A stretch of DNA of 11,785 nt from Bacillota bacterium (GCA_023440105.1 JAEXSY010000482.1:1-11785); one strand, 5' to 3'; positions 1-7,075 are shown, numbered from the stretch's first letter. Numbers and translations: made by a program. The notes: generated from the letters alone by a model not told the origin.

Positions 1-329
1 AAACTATTTTCAAATTACCGTAATTGTCCATTGCCCCCCCCCTGCCACAGATAAAAGTTATACAAGCATATAAGTAGAATGACCAAAATGCATCCCCATA
101 CCTTTGTCACCTGTTTAAAACTTTCCCGAAAGCTTTGGAAAAAGTCTCTAGTGATGCTGTAGGAATCATCTGCTGCCATCTTAATCAGCACGGCATTCAT
201 GGCTGTGAAAGAAGCACCTGCCGTTATGATAGGCAGTGCACAAATCAGAGTCAGGATATTCACCCATATCAGATCCACAAGCTTGCCAATGGTACGAAAG
301 AGTGCATTATCCATATTGAAGGCTTCCAT
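1..329 (-). CDS. YesL/DUF624 family membrane protein, frameshifted and cut by the window edge
   Basis: Small integral membrane protein of the YesL (DUF624) family, found as an accessory gene in Firmicute sugar ABC importer operons; its biochemical role is unknown. The first ~95 residues fit the family: an N-terminal N-x-LFRTIGKL start, a first membrane segment ending in the ALPIITAGAS stretch (family pattern P-[IV]-[IV]-T-x-G), and a second hydrophobic segment near residues 79-94. It starts 3 nt after the permease stop, with AAAGGGG about 6 nt before the ATG, so it is the last visible gene of the importer operon. As written, the frame ends at a TAA (17-15) just after a run of nine Gs (42-34), giving 104 residues where the family usually has about 200. 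With eight Gs the frame continues as GGAMDNYGNLKIV to the window edge; with ten it meets TGA. So the gene is either broken, phase-variable, or mis-sequenced here. Confidence 0.8.
34..42. repeat. C9/G9 homopolymer tract inside the YesL gene
   Basis: Nine consecutive C on the plus strand, read as G9 in the YesL-family coding strand. It is the longest G/C homopolymer I see in this AT-rich window; the next is a run of six at 1181-1186, in a ribosome binding site. Tracts of this length slip in replication and are also prone to sequencing error. The reading frame changes exactly here. Confidence 0.95.
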
Positions 330-332
330 GTT

Positions 333-1172
333 TTACCCCTTTACACTGCCCAATGCAACATCGGCAATAATGTATTTTGACAATAAGAAATAAATAATGA
401 ATAACGGCAAAACTGTGAGAGTTAGTCCAATATAAATAGCACCGTATTCCGTTTTATAAATATCACCCTTCAAAAGGCTGATCATAATAGGCATCGTATA
501 TTTATCCTGCCTAGTTAATAAAATCAAAGGTAGAAACAGGTTGTTCCAGCTGCTAACAAAGCTAAAAATCGCCTGAGTAGCGATAGCTGGCTTCATAATT
601 GGAAGAACAATACGATTGAAGGTATAAAACTCTTTAGAGCCATCAATTCTACCAGCATCAACAATCTCCAAGGGGAGTGATGCAAGCATAAATTGTCTCA
701 TAAAGAACACCGTCGTTGGTGCTGCAATTGCCGGCAATATCAGAGGAAGAAAGCTGTTTGTAAGCTGAATTTTATACATAAACTGATAGAAGCCAATAGT
801 GATCATCTGCGTCGGAATCATCAGTATTGCCATAATAAATGTAAAGAAAGGTTGTCTCCACTTCCACTGATACACTACAAGCGCATAGGCTGTCAGGGTT
901 GAGAAATACACTGCACAAAGGGTAGCACCAGTAGAAACAATCATGGAGTTTATAAAACCCGTCATGGGATTAAAGCTTTTACCGGTTAATATAGCGAAAT
1001 TATCAAATAAATGTGTTGAGGGGATCAATGATACTGCATGCCTTTGTATTTCCGTTGTACTTCTTGTGGAATTCACCACCATGATAAGGAATGGCATTAT
1101 GCTTAAAATAGTCAGAATGGAGCATACCACATATACAAAAATCATCAACACTCTCGAAGTTTTATGCTTCAT
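333..1172 (-). CDS. Carbohydrate ABC transporter permease (UgpE/LplC-type, second permease)
   Basis: Inner half of the membrane channel of a binding-protein-dependent sugar importer (MalG-like, CUT1 family). The 279-residue product shows a first membrane helix at about residues 8-32, further hydrophobic helices, and the cytoplasmic EAA loop at about 169-195 (EIVDAGRIDGS followed by IVLPIMKP), which docks onto the ATPase. I chose the ATG at 1172 and not the TTG at 1178: the G6 ribosome binding site (AAGGGGGG) lies 8 nt from the ATG but only 3 nt from the TTG. With the ATG, the gene starts just 2 nt after the stop (1177-1175) of the upstream permease, which implies translational coupling. The YesL-family gene follows after 3 nt. 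The substrate cannot be read from the sequence. No ATPase gene is visible; such importers often share an MsmX/UgpC-type ATPase encoded elsewhere. Confidence 0.95.
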   Translation of the reverse strand: MKHKTSRVLMIFVYVVCSILTILSIMPFLIMVVNSTRSTTEIQRHAVSLIPSTHLFDNFAILTGKSFNPMTGFINSMIVSTGATLCAVYFSTLTAYALVVYQWKWRQPFFTFIMAILMIPTQMITIGFYQFMYKIQLTNSFLPLILPAIAAPTTVFFMRQFMLASLPLEIVDAGRIDGSKEFYTFNRIVLPIMKPAIATQAIFSFVSSWNNLFLPLILLTRQDKYTMPIMISLLKGDIYKTEYGAIYIGLTLTVLPLFIIYFLLSKYIIADVALGSVKG

Positions 1173-1174
1173 CT

Positions 1175-2152
1175 TCAAATCCCCCCTTCTGCCTTAAGCT
1201 TTATATTATTTTGCTTCTCAGCTTGTTTCTGAAGTTTTCTTTGTCTTATTGCATATCTATCTCTCATGAGGAAGAATACAATTGCAGAAAAAATACTAAT
1301 AATCACAAACATAATCATGCTTGCCGCTGCTGCACGGTTGTACAAATAACTTCCGCTAAATGCTTGATTATATATAAATACACTGGACGTTAATGTAGCA
1401 TTATCTGGTCCACTCTGAACAACAAGCAGCTTCGGAATGTCGAACATTTGAAGGCCGCCTATAAGGCTTGTAATAAGTGTATAGATTAGGATTGGTCTGA
1501 GATTTGGCAGTGTAATAAATCTGAACTTTTGCCAACCTGTGGCTCCATCAAGACCTGCCGATTCAAACATTGTAGGGTCTAAGCCCAGAATACCAGAAAT
1601 CAATACTATCATAGTGTACCCGTACCACATCCAGAACTGAATAAAGGCAAGAACTCCTCTAGCAACCCATTTTTGCTGCATAAACTGAATTGGACCATCC
1701 GCAAGACCGAACCTCACAACAAGATCATTAATTGGCCCCATAGGATAACCGAAAAGAGCTCCGAATAATATCGCTACGGTAGCTGCTGTTATAATATTTG
1801 GCATATAGAATACGACTTTAAAAAAGCCTTGTCCTTTCACTTTAAACAGAGTACCGGAAAACCACGCTGCAAGTACAAGGGCTAGTAAAATCTGAGGAAT
1901 AAAATTCATAGTCCATAACAGGAAGGTATTGGTCAGTGCCTTCTGGAAAGTAACATTGTTAATGATTAACTTGAAATTTTCCAATGGGTTTGGCAGAAAA
2001 TTAAACGAAGTCCTTCCAAGCCCAGCAAAATCCGTGAATCCTATTATAGCAGTATATATAACTGGATATAGTGTAAAAACACAAAAAGTGATCACAAAGG
2101 GAGCACTAAATATATATCCGTATCTCGCGTAGGAAAACTTATTCTTTTTCAT
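1175..2152 (-). CDS. Carbohydrate ABC transporter permease (UgpA/LplB-type, first permease)
   Basis: Partner permease of the same sugar importer (MalF-like, CUT1 family), 325 residues, with a membrane helix near residues 13-37 and several later ones. The EAA loop lies at about 197-220 (ESAGLDGATGWQKF then ITLPNLRPI), and the C-terminus is basic. The ATG at 2152 is preferred over an upstream in-frame start at 2185 because AGAGGAGG sits 5 nt before it, and because the product then begins MKKNKFSYARYG, as usual for this subfamily. The extended start would fall in the region between the internal terminator and this ribosome binding site. It is separated from the binding-protein gene by the hairpin at 2188-2222, so its expression is probably lower than that of the binding protein. 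Confidence 0.95.
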   Translation of the reverse strand: MKKNKFSYARYGYIFSAPFVITFCVFTLYPVIYTAIIGFTDFAGLGRTSFNFLPNPLENFKLIINNVTFQKALTNTFLLWTMNFIPQILLALVLAAWFSGTLFKVKGQGFFKVVFYMPNIITAATVAILFGALFGYPMGPINDLVVRFGLADGPIQFMQQKWVARGVLAFIQFWMWYGYTMIVLISGILGLDPTMFESAGLDGATGWQKFRFITLPNLRPILIYTLITSLIGGLQMFDIPKLLVVQSGPDNATLTSSVFIYNQAFSGSYLYNRAAAASMIMFVIISIFSAIVFFLMRDRYAIRQRKLQKQAEKQNNIKLKAEGGI

Positions 2153-2187
2153 AATGACCTCCTCTAAGCTCAGGATCAGTATCATTT

Positions 2188-2222
2188 AAAAAAAAGAGGC
2201 AATCCATAAGTATGATTGCCTC
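2188..2222 (-). terminator. Intra-operon Rho-independent terminator/attenuator
   Basis: On the minus strand GAGGCAATC and GATTGCCTC form a perfect 9-bp stem around a 9-nt loop (2196-2204 with 2214-2222), followed directly by eight Ts (2195-2188). It begins 14 nt after the binding-protein stop and ends about 35 nt before the first permease start. By analogy with other binding-protein importers it would end most transcripts after the lipoprotein gene and let a fraction run into the permeases. The degree of read-through is inference. Confidence 0.9.
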
Positions 2223-2236
2223 CCCTGACAGGTTAC

Positions 2237-3616
2237 TTATTCTACAGTAACGCTAAGGTTATCAGCGATCTGCTGTTTAAAAGCTTTTAAAGCTTCATCT
2301 TTTGTTTTATTTCCAGCGGTGTATTCACGCACCTGATCTCTCCAATAGGAGTTGATTGTTTCATCATACTGAGTAAGGTTTTTACCATTTGCATTCTCGT
2401 TAGCTGGAACAAATACATCAAACATATTCTGTCCGCCTAGGAACTCTAATTCTCCATTGGACTTTTTAAGTACAGCTCCGGAAGCAACTACGTCTTTTGT
2501 TCCCACTTTGCCTTCCTCCATAGTTCCGTTTGCCCAACGATACTGAAGACCATCTTCAGAAGTATTAAGGGTTATCCATTCAAGAATTTGTGCAACAGCT
2601 GCTGCCTTTTCCTTATCTTCTTTCACAGCCTTATTTGCAAATAACCATGTGCCACCCCAGAAGAAACCGATTGGAGATTCACATACTGCCCAGTCACCGT
2701 AAGTTCCTTCTCCAGGCTTTTTACCACCACTATTATCTGCTAGAGTATAGTTTATTAACCATGCAGGTCCAAAGAAACCAAGTACAGGCTTTGCTCCTTC
2801 TCCCTTCATATCTGCAAACCAAGCATCCTGCCAGTCTGCTGTATCATTATGATATCCATTATCTTTTAATTTTTTTGACAGATCCATAAATGCTTCTCTC
2901 TTAGGATCAATGTTCAACTTACCATCTACTACCCAACCTCTATCGGAGCTATTTTCAACTGCATGCCAGAGGTCTCCATCACCAGATACAATAGCATTAC
3001 CTTTTCCTTTTAATACCTCAGCAGCCTCAAAGAACTTATCCCAGCTTCCTGAGCCTCCGCCAATGATTTTAGAAATCTCTACTGGATCGTCTGTACCGAA
3101 GGTGTCCTTAGCTATGGAGCGACGATAAATAAAAGCACCACCTGTAGCCTGATATCCGAGACCAACAACCTTACCATCTGGATTGGTTCCAAGGTCAACA
3201 CTATACTGAGCAATCTCAGCTTCCTTTATCTTATCGTTTACATTAATTCCAAGCTCCTCATAAGGTAATGCATACGAATAAGCATCTCCCTTAGAATACT
3301 TAATTATGAAGGCTGATTCAGCAGTATAAATATCTGGTGCATCCTTACCTCCAGCTTGAAGTGCCTGGTCCAGTGCTGGCTGATATGCACCTTCAGTGGT
3401 AGCGATGATTGTAGGGTTGATTTCATATTCGAAATCAGGGTTTAGTTCTTTAAACTTCTTTATCATGTTTGGAACTTCTTCTGTAAAAGCATAGAGATTT
3501 ATTACTTTCTTTTTAGAACTACCGCCATCGCTGTCGCTGCCGCTACCGCTGTTACATCCAGCAAGTCCAAACACCATCAAAGCTGCCATCATCATTGCTA
3601 GTGCTTTCTTTTTCAT
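2237..3616 (-). CDS. Extracellular sugar-binding lipoprotein of an ABC importer (family 1 solute-binding protein)
   Basis: Captures the substrate outside the cell and delivers it to the two permeases encoded downstream. The 459-residue product has a lipoprotein signal peptide: MKKK, a hydrophobic stretch at 5-19, and the lipobox LAGC with the lipidated cysteine at 21. A Gly/Ser/Asp-rich flexible linker (22-34) follows, then a two-lobed binding domain starting at VINLYAFTEEVP and rich in Trp and aromatic residues (for example the GFFWGGTWLF stretch), as in carbohydrate binders. Length fits the CUT1 family. AAGGAGGAGG lies about 7 nt before the ATG. It is the first gene of the importer operon and is divergent from the AraC-type regulator. 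The ligand cannot be assigned by eye; no glycosidase or sugar kinase lies in the window to suggest one. Confidence 0.95.
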   Translation of the reverse strand: MKKKALAMMMAALMVFGLAGCNSGSGSDSDGGSSKKKVINLYAFTEEVPNMIKKFKELNPDFEYEINPTIIATTEGAYQPALDQALQAGGKDAPDIYTAESAFIIKYSKGDAYSYALPYEELGINVNDKIKEAEIAQYSVDLGTNPDGKVVGLGYQATGGAFIYRRSIAKDTFGTDDPVEISKIIGGGSGSWDKFFEAAEVLKGKGNAIVSGDGDLWHAVENSSDRGWVVDGKLNIDPKREAFMDLSKKLKDNGYHNDTADWQDAWFADMKGEGAKPVLGFFGPAWLINYTLADNSGGKKPGEGTYGDWAVCESPIGFFWGGTWLFANKAVKEDKEKAAAVAQILEWITLNTSEDGLQYRWANGTMEEGKVGTKDVVASGAVLKKSNGELEFLGGQNMFDVFVPANENANGKNLTQYDETINSYWRDQVREYTAGNKTKDEALKAFKQQIADNLSVTVE

Positions 3617-3648
3617 TTTACTTCCTCCTCCTTATAATTACGAAACTC

Positions 3649-3667
3649 ATTATACATCTAAATTATA
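3649..3667 (-). promoter_or_regulatory. Candidate -10 region(s) for the importer operon
   Basis: Two minus-strand TATAAT hexamers lie upstream of the binding-protein gene, at 3654-3649 and 3667-3662. Neither has a good -35: 17 nt upstream of the first is AAGTAT, and the second has TTGCCT at a short 15-nt spacing (3688-3683). A weak -35 would fit a promoter that needs an activator such as the divergent AraC-family protein. Which hexamer is used cannot be told from sequence. Confidence 0.4.
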
Positions 3668-3686
3668 TATAATACTTTAATAAGGC

Positions 3687-3720
3687 AATATCATATTCTT
3701 TGACTTAATATCATTATCAT
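3687..3720. promoter_or_regulatory. Direct repeat with 20-bp period, candidate AraC-type operator
   Basis: AATATCATATTCTT (3687-3700) and AATATCATTATCAT (3707-3720) match at 11 of 14 positions, share an exact 8-bp core, and start exactly 20 bp apart, close to two helical turns. AraC-family proteins typically bind such same-face direct repeats. The pair lies upstream of the importer promoter candidates and overlaps the regulator's own promoter, so one site could activate the importer and repress the regulator. That role is inference. Confidence 0.5.
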
Positions 3721-3728
3721 GCTATAAT
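3700..3728 (+). promoter_or_regulatory. Sigma-A type promoter of the AraC-family regulator gene
   Basis: TTGACT (3700-3705), a 17-bp spacer, then a perfect TATAAT (3723-3728). Transcription would start near 3735 and give a leader of about 30 nt before the ATG at 3765. It is the best match to consensus in this window and overlaps the direct repeat at 3687-3720, which suggests autoregulation. Confidence 0.85.
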
Positions 3729-3764
3729 GTTACCATATATTGGTTGTATTTTGAGGTGTTAAAT

Positions 3765-4544
3765 ATGAGTTGGAGTAACGAATGGTATCGTAGTGAATTC
3801 ATAAAACACGAGATAAAAGAACCGCACCGCGCCATTGAAAAGGAGTTCCTCTTCTATAATGCCGTGGCCAATGGTGATATAGAATTTGTCCAGAAAGATA
3901 TCAGGGATAAAAATTTCACTAAAATGGATGATTTAGGAGTACTCTCAGAAAATAAGCTTCAAAACCTCCGCTATCACTTTGCTATTTTTTCTGCCATGAC
4001 TACCCGTTGCTGTGTTTTTGCCGGTATGGAGCAGGATAAAGCCTATAATCTTAGCGACTACTATATCTCTAGAATGGACAAGTGCAAGACACTAGAAGAA
4101 ATTTCGGACCTACACGATATAATGTCAATTGACTTATGCACACAAATGATGAAGCTTAAAAAAAGCCAGATACTATCCAAGCCTATAGTACTCTGTATAA
4201 ATTACATCTACAACCACATTCATTCCCGCATCACACTAAAAGAACTAGCTGATTATCTAAAGATATCGGAAAGCTATCTATCAAAGCTATTCAGCAAAGA
4301 AATGGGAACCTCAGTAAGTAAGTTTATTCTCAATGAAAAAATTGAAAAAGCTAAAAATCTTCTACGGTACTCAGATTTATCTATCAGTGATATCTCCAAT
4401 TATTATTCCTTTTCATCAGAAAGTCATTTTATCCAAGTATTTCGCCAAATCGTAGGGTTAACCCCTTGTAAATATCGCTCACAGCACTTCCGCGCCAATT
4501 GGGAAGAACTAAATCCAGAGGATTACGCCAAGATAATCAAATAA
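3765..4544 (+). CDS. AraC-family transcriptional regulator, probable regulator of the sugar importer
   Basis: DNA-binding regulator of 259 residues. The C-terminal ~100 residues form an AraC/XylS domain: a first helix-turn-helix at about 157-176 (TLKELADYLKISESYLSKLF), a linker helix with EKIEKAKNLL, and a second helix-turn-helix at about 205-227 (ISDISNYYSFSSESHFIQVF) followed by the family signature FRQIVGLTPCKYR. The N-terminal ~140 residues look all-helical, with NLRYHFAIFSAMTTR near 67-81, and show no cupin sugar-binding fold. The ATG at 3765 is preferred over a TTG at 3744 because GAGGTG precedes it at normal spacing and the TTG has no ribosome binding site. It is divergent from the importer operon, the standard arrangement for a local activator. 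The effector is unknown. A strong terminator follows. Confidence 0.93.
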   Translation: MSWSNEWYRSEFIKHEIKEPHRAIEKEFLFYNAVANGDIEFVQKDIRDKNFTKMDDLGVLSENKLQNLRYHFAIFSAMTTRCCVFAGMEQDKAYNLSDYYISRMDKCKTLEEISDLHDIMSIDLCTQMMKLKKSQILSKPIVLCINYIYNHIHSRITLKELADYLKISESYLSKLFSKEMGTSVSKFILNEKIEKAKNLLRYSDLSISDISNYYSFSSESHFIQVFRQIVGLTPCKYRSQHFRANWEELNPEDYAKIIK

Positions 4545-4563
4545 GAATCAACTTAAAATCCCC

Positions 4564-4608
4564 AAAAAATAATTGGGCACCTCCCCATATGGAAGGTGCC
4601 CAACTTTT
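4564..4608. terminator. Bidirectional Rho-independent terminator between convergent genes
   Basis: A 10-bp perfect stem, TTGGGCACCT (4573-4582) with AGGTGCCCAA (4594-4603), extended inside by two more G-C pairs. On the plus strand it is followed by CTTTTAT, serving the regulator gene. On the minus strand it is followed by ATTATTTTTT, serving the AIM24-family gene after read-through of the repeat array. It starts about 19 nt after the regulator stop. Confidence 0.9.
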
Positions 4609-4767
4609 ATCTCTTATCTCTTATCTTTTATCTTTTATCTCTTATCTTTTCTCTATTAGTTCTTAGTTCTTACCTCTTACCTCTTACCTCTTACCTATCT
4701 TTCCTCTCTTCTCTTTTCTCTCTTATCTCTTCTCTTTTATCTCTTACCTCTTAGTTCTTACTTCTTA
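4605..4767. repeat. Degenerate heptanucleotide tandem array (about 23 units, polypyrimidine/polypurine)
   Basis: The stretch resolves into 7-bp units with little drift. Thirteen units run from 4605 to 4695 (TTTTATC, TCTTATC, TCTTAGT, then four identical TCTTACC). After a 2-nt slip (TA at 4696-4697), ten more run from 4698 to 4767 (TCTTTCC, TCTCTTC, TCTCTTA, CCTCTTA, GTTCTTA, CTTCTTA). On the minus strand the unit is TAAGAGA/TAAGAGG-like and nearly all purine. The variable dinucleotide changes in blocks (TC, then GT, then CC), as if single units were amplified. The array begins in the T-tract of the terminator and ends 9 bp from the AIM24-family stop codon. I see no open frame, and it does not have the long unit and spacer layout of CRISPR. 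Function unknown. Confidence 0.93.
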
Positions 4768-4776
4768 GTTTAATTC

Positions 4777-5610
4777 TTAAACTTCCGTATCATATCTCCC
4801 CTCATTCTTTGTCAAGCCATGAAAATCACCTAGGGCTATCCTATTATAAATATCCTTAGTAGGCATTAGCCAAATCTCTCCCGTGCCTCTATAAACGTTG
4901 ACTAATCCCTCACCAGAGGCAGCAGAACCTATAAGAGACTTAGAGGACTTTTCAACGGTAAATTCTATATCTCCAGTTCTTAGTAGTGCAAAATTGCCAT
5001 CTACCTTTAATGTATCATTAATGAGTACGACCTTCCTAATCTCATGCTCCGGTACAGGTAGCTCAAGGACAGCAACACCGCTGCCCTCAAGCTTAGTTTG
5101 AAACAAACCTTCATTGCCAAAAAATGCCGAGGATATATTTTTTTGCATGGAAGCACCAACCTCTATACCCTCTTCGCAGGCATAGAACAGCCCATCATCA
5201 ATAATAACTTCATCATCCTCAAGCTCAATAAGAGCATAATGTCCAAAGGAAGGCTCTAGATATATTTCTCCGGTCCCTGTGTATAATGGCTTAATGGTGC
5301 TTTCTCCAGTAACCTTGCTGCTCATTAACTTTTTGCCAAGTCCCATTATACCCCCTAGAGCTGCTCTTAAATCTATTCTTCCCTTCATATAGCTTAAGGC
5401 CCCTGATTGTATTCTTACAGAGCTATCCTCTAAAATTATTTTAACCTGTTTTAAGGTCATCCCTATCTCTCTCATAAAATACATCTGTTCTGCCGAGGAT
5501 ACATCTAAGCTTCCAGAGAGGGTATCATACTCTAAAATTTGAAAGGTAGAGTCTCCAGTCATTTCTGAAAGAACCTCTAGGTTATTGGTTATTTTTAAAT
5601 TTGTCCTCAT
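4777..5610 (-). CDS. AIM24 family protein (TIGR00266/DUF124-like)
   Basis: Conserved protein of 277 residues in the AIM24 family, a widespread beta-rich fold whose bacterial role is not established; the name comes from a yeast mitochondrial biogenesis factor. Features seen: the repeated beta pattern with GALSYMKGRIDL near residues 69-80, GTGEIYLEPS near 112-121, FFGNEGLFQTKLEGSGVAVL near 163-182, and a second copy of the Gly-Thr-Gly-Glu-Ile pattern (GTGEIWLMPT) near 242-251. No signal peptide or clear membrane helix is visible, so it is probably cytoplasmic. AAAGGGTG lies upstream of the ATG at 5610. It appears to be monocistronic, with its own promoter candidate. The stop codon lies 9 bp from the heptad array, and its TAAGAAT context itself resembles an array unit, so the array may have grown up to the gene end. 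Nothing in the context indicates function. Confidence 0.9.
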   Translation of the reverse strand: MRTNLKITNNLEVLSEMTGDSTFQILEYDTLSGSLDVSSAEQMYFMREIGMTLKQVKIILEDSSVRIQSGALSYMKGRIDLRAALGGIMGLGKKLMSSKVTGESTIKPLYTGTGEIYLEPSFGHYALIELEDDEVIIDDGLFYACEEGIEVGASMQKNISSAFFGNEGLFQTKLEGSGVAVLELPVPEHEIRKVVLINDTLKVDGNFALLRTGDIEFTVEKSSKSLIGSAASGEGLVNVYRGTGEIWLMPTKDIYNRIALGDFHGLTKNEGRYDTEV

Positions 5611-5640
5611 GTTCCCACACCCTTTATCATCATTATCTTA

Positions 5641-5670
5641 ATTATAAGACAATTAAATAGGTAGTTACAA
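5641..5670 (-). promoter_or_regulatory. Promoter candidate of the AIM24-family gene
   Basis: On the minus strand TTGTAA (5670-5665), an 18-bp spacer and TATAAT (5646-5641), 31 bp upstream of the ATG. I saw no clear terminator after the CoA-transferase gene upstream (5611-5728), so read-through from that gene may also contribute. Confidence 0.6.
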
Positions 5671-5728
5671 TGATTATCTATAGCCTTATGATGGCCAATG
5701 AAGGGAACCTAATCATGATCAAATATTA

Positions 5729-7075
5729 TTATCGCTTATTGCTATGTCTCCATATCTGCATTTTGTCCGCTTCTCTAATCAATTCTTCTCTAAAATCAGG
5801 ATGAGCTATTGAAATTATCGCTTCTGCTCTCTGCCAGGTAGTTAAGCCTTTAAGATTAACCTTTCCATATTCTGTAACTAAATATTGAGTATTTGTCCTT
5901 GTATCTGTAACTATTGATCCTGTATTTAGAGTTGGCATAATTCTTGACTTAACCTGTCCATCTCTTGTGGTATAGGTTGAGGAGCAACAGATGAAGCTCT
6001 TTCCACCCTTAGATAGATATGCTCCTAAAACAAAATCAAGCTGTCCTCCTGCACCACTTATATGCTTTATTCCTGAGGACTCTGCATTTACCTGACCAAA
6101 TAAATCTATATCAACAGCATTATTAATTGAAATAAAGTTATCTAAGGAACTTATTACCCTTACATCATTTGTATAATCCACAGGAGCACTTAAGCAATCC
6201 TTATTATTGTTTAAATAATCATAGAGCTTTTTTGTACCTGCTCCAAAGGCATAGGTTTGCTTGAATTTATCAATATTCTTGCAGGAACCATCTATCTTCC
6301 CTGCTAATGCTATATCTACAAAAGCATCTACGTACATTTCTGTATGAACCCCAAGATTATTGAGGTCAGATTTAGCTATCAAAGAACCAACAGCATTAGG
6401 CATTCCTCCTATCCCTAACTGAAGGCATGCCCCATTGGGAATCTCCTCAACGATGAGCTTGGCTACAATTTCATCAATATCCTGTGCCTTTGATGACCCT
6501 AGTTCTGTAAGCTCTCCGTTATCCCCTTCTACTATATAATCTATCTTAGAAATATGTACTTTTTCTCCTCCAGGCTCACCTCCTAGACACACAGGCATAT
6601 TCTTATTAACTTCTACTATAACAACTTTAGCCTTATTGCATACAGCCTCCATGTGAGAAGCACTAGGGCCAAAATTGAAGTACCCATTTTCATCCATAGG
6701 TGAAACCCTAAGCATAGCTACATCCAATGGATCCTGAGACTCACGATAGTATCTTGGTAATTCTGAATATCTTATAGGTGCATAAAAAGCAAAGCCCTGG
6801 CTTATTGCCTTTCTCTCAATCCCAGACATATGCCAGCTATTCCAAGTAAAATGCTTTTGTGGCTCATTAATTCTAAATATTTCTGGAGCCTTTAACAGTA
6901 CTCCACCTCGAATTTTCACATCATGAAGGTCCTGAAGCCTTTCAGCTAATGCTTTATCTAGTGTTTCAGGTGTTCCAGTACACCAGCCATAATCCACCCA
7001 ATCACAAGACTTAACAATCTTTACAGCTTCCTCAGCAGTCACTAGTTTAGCAGCGTATTCTTTGTTTAAATTCAT
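5729..7075 (-). CDS. Acyl-CoA:acetate CoA-transferase (butyryl-CoA:acetate CoA-transferase-like)
   Basis: Member of the acetyl-CoA hydrolase/transferase family (Cat/AbfT/But group), 448 residues, full length. It would move CoA between an acyl-CoA and acetate through a glutamyl-CoA intermediate in the cytoplasm. Visible landmarks: GIGGMPNAVGS at 221-231, HTEMYVDAF at 244-252 with Glu246 in the place of the family's active-site glutamate, GAGGQLDFV at 341-349, and the C-terminal VTEYGKVNLKG...IAHPDFREEL block at about 399-432. The HTEMYVD and GGQLDFV versions are closer, from memory, to butyryl-CoA:acetate transferases than to 4-hydroxybutyrate transferases, but substrate needs a test. A GGGAG site precedes the ATG at 7075. 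It lies downstream of a ferredoxin-dependent 2-oxoacid oxidoreductase operon, which suggests it releases the acid from the acyl-CoA made there. It is separated from that operon by a hairpin and about 430 bp, so it probably has its own promoter. Confidence 0.92.
   Translation of the reverse strand: MNLNKEYAAKLVTAEEAVKIVKSCDWVDYGWCTGTPETLDKALAERLQDLHDVKIRGGVLLKAPEIFRINEPQKHFTWNSWHMSGIERKAISQGFAFYAPIRYSELPRYYRESQDPLDVAMLRVSPMDENGYFNFGPSASHMEAVCNKAKVVIVEVNKNMPVCLGGEPGGEKVHISKIDYIVEGDNGELTELGSSKAQDIDEIVAKLIVEEIPNGACLQLGIGGMPNAVGSLIAKSDLNNLGVHTEMYVDAFVDIALAGKIDGSCKNIDKFKQTYAFGAGTKKLYDYLNNNKDCLSAPVDYTNDVRVISSLDNFISINNAVDIDLFGQVNAESSGIKHISGAGGQLDFVLGAYLSKGGKSFICCSSTYTTRDGQVKSRIMPTLNTGSIVTDTRTNTQYLVTEYGKVNLKGLTTWQRAEAIISIAHPDFREELIREADKMQIWRHSNKR

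Noticed and set aside
135..393. Two overlapping plus-strand open frames of 81 and 64 residues
   Set aside because: They are antisense to the YesL-family and permease genes and resemble no family.
2153..2185. N-terminal extension of the first permease from an in-frame upstream start
   Set aside because: The ATG at 2152 has a strong ribosome binding site 5 nt away, and the upstream codons encode that site itself.
2590..2889. 99-residue plus-strand open frame
   Set aside because: It lies wholly opposite the well-supported binding-protein gene, has no ribosome binding site, and its composition is that of an antisense shadow.
4605..4767. Possible CRISPR array
   Set aside because: Units are only 7 bp with no spacers, and no cas gene is nearby.
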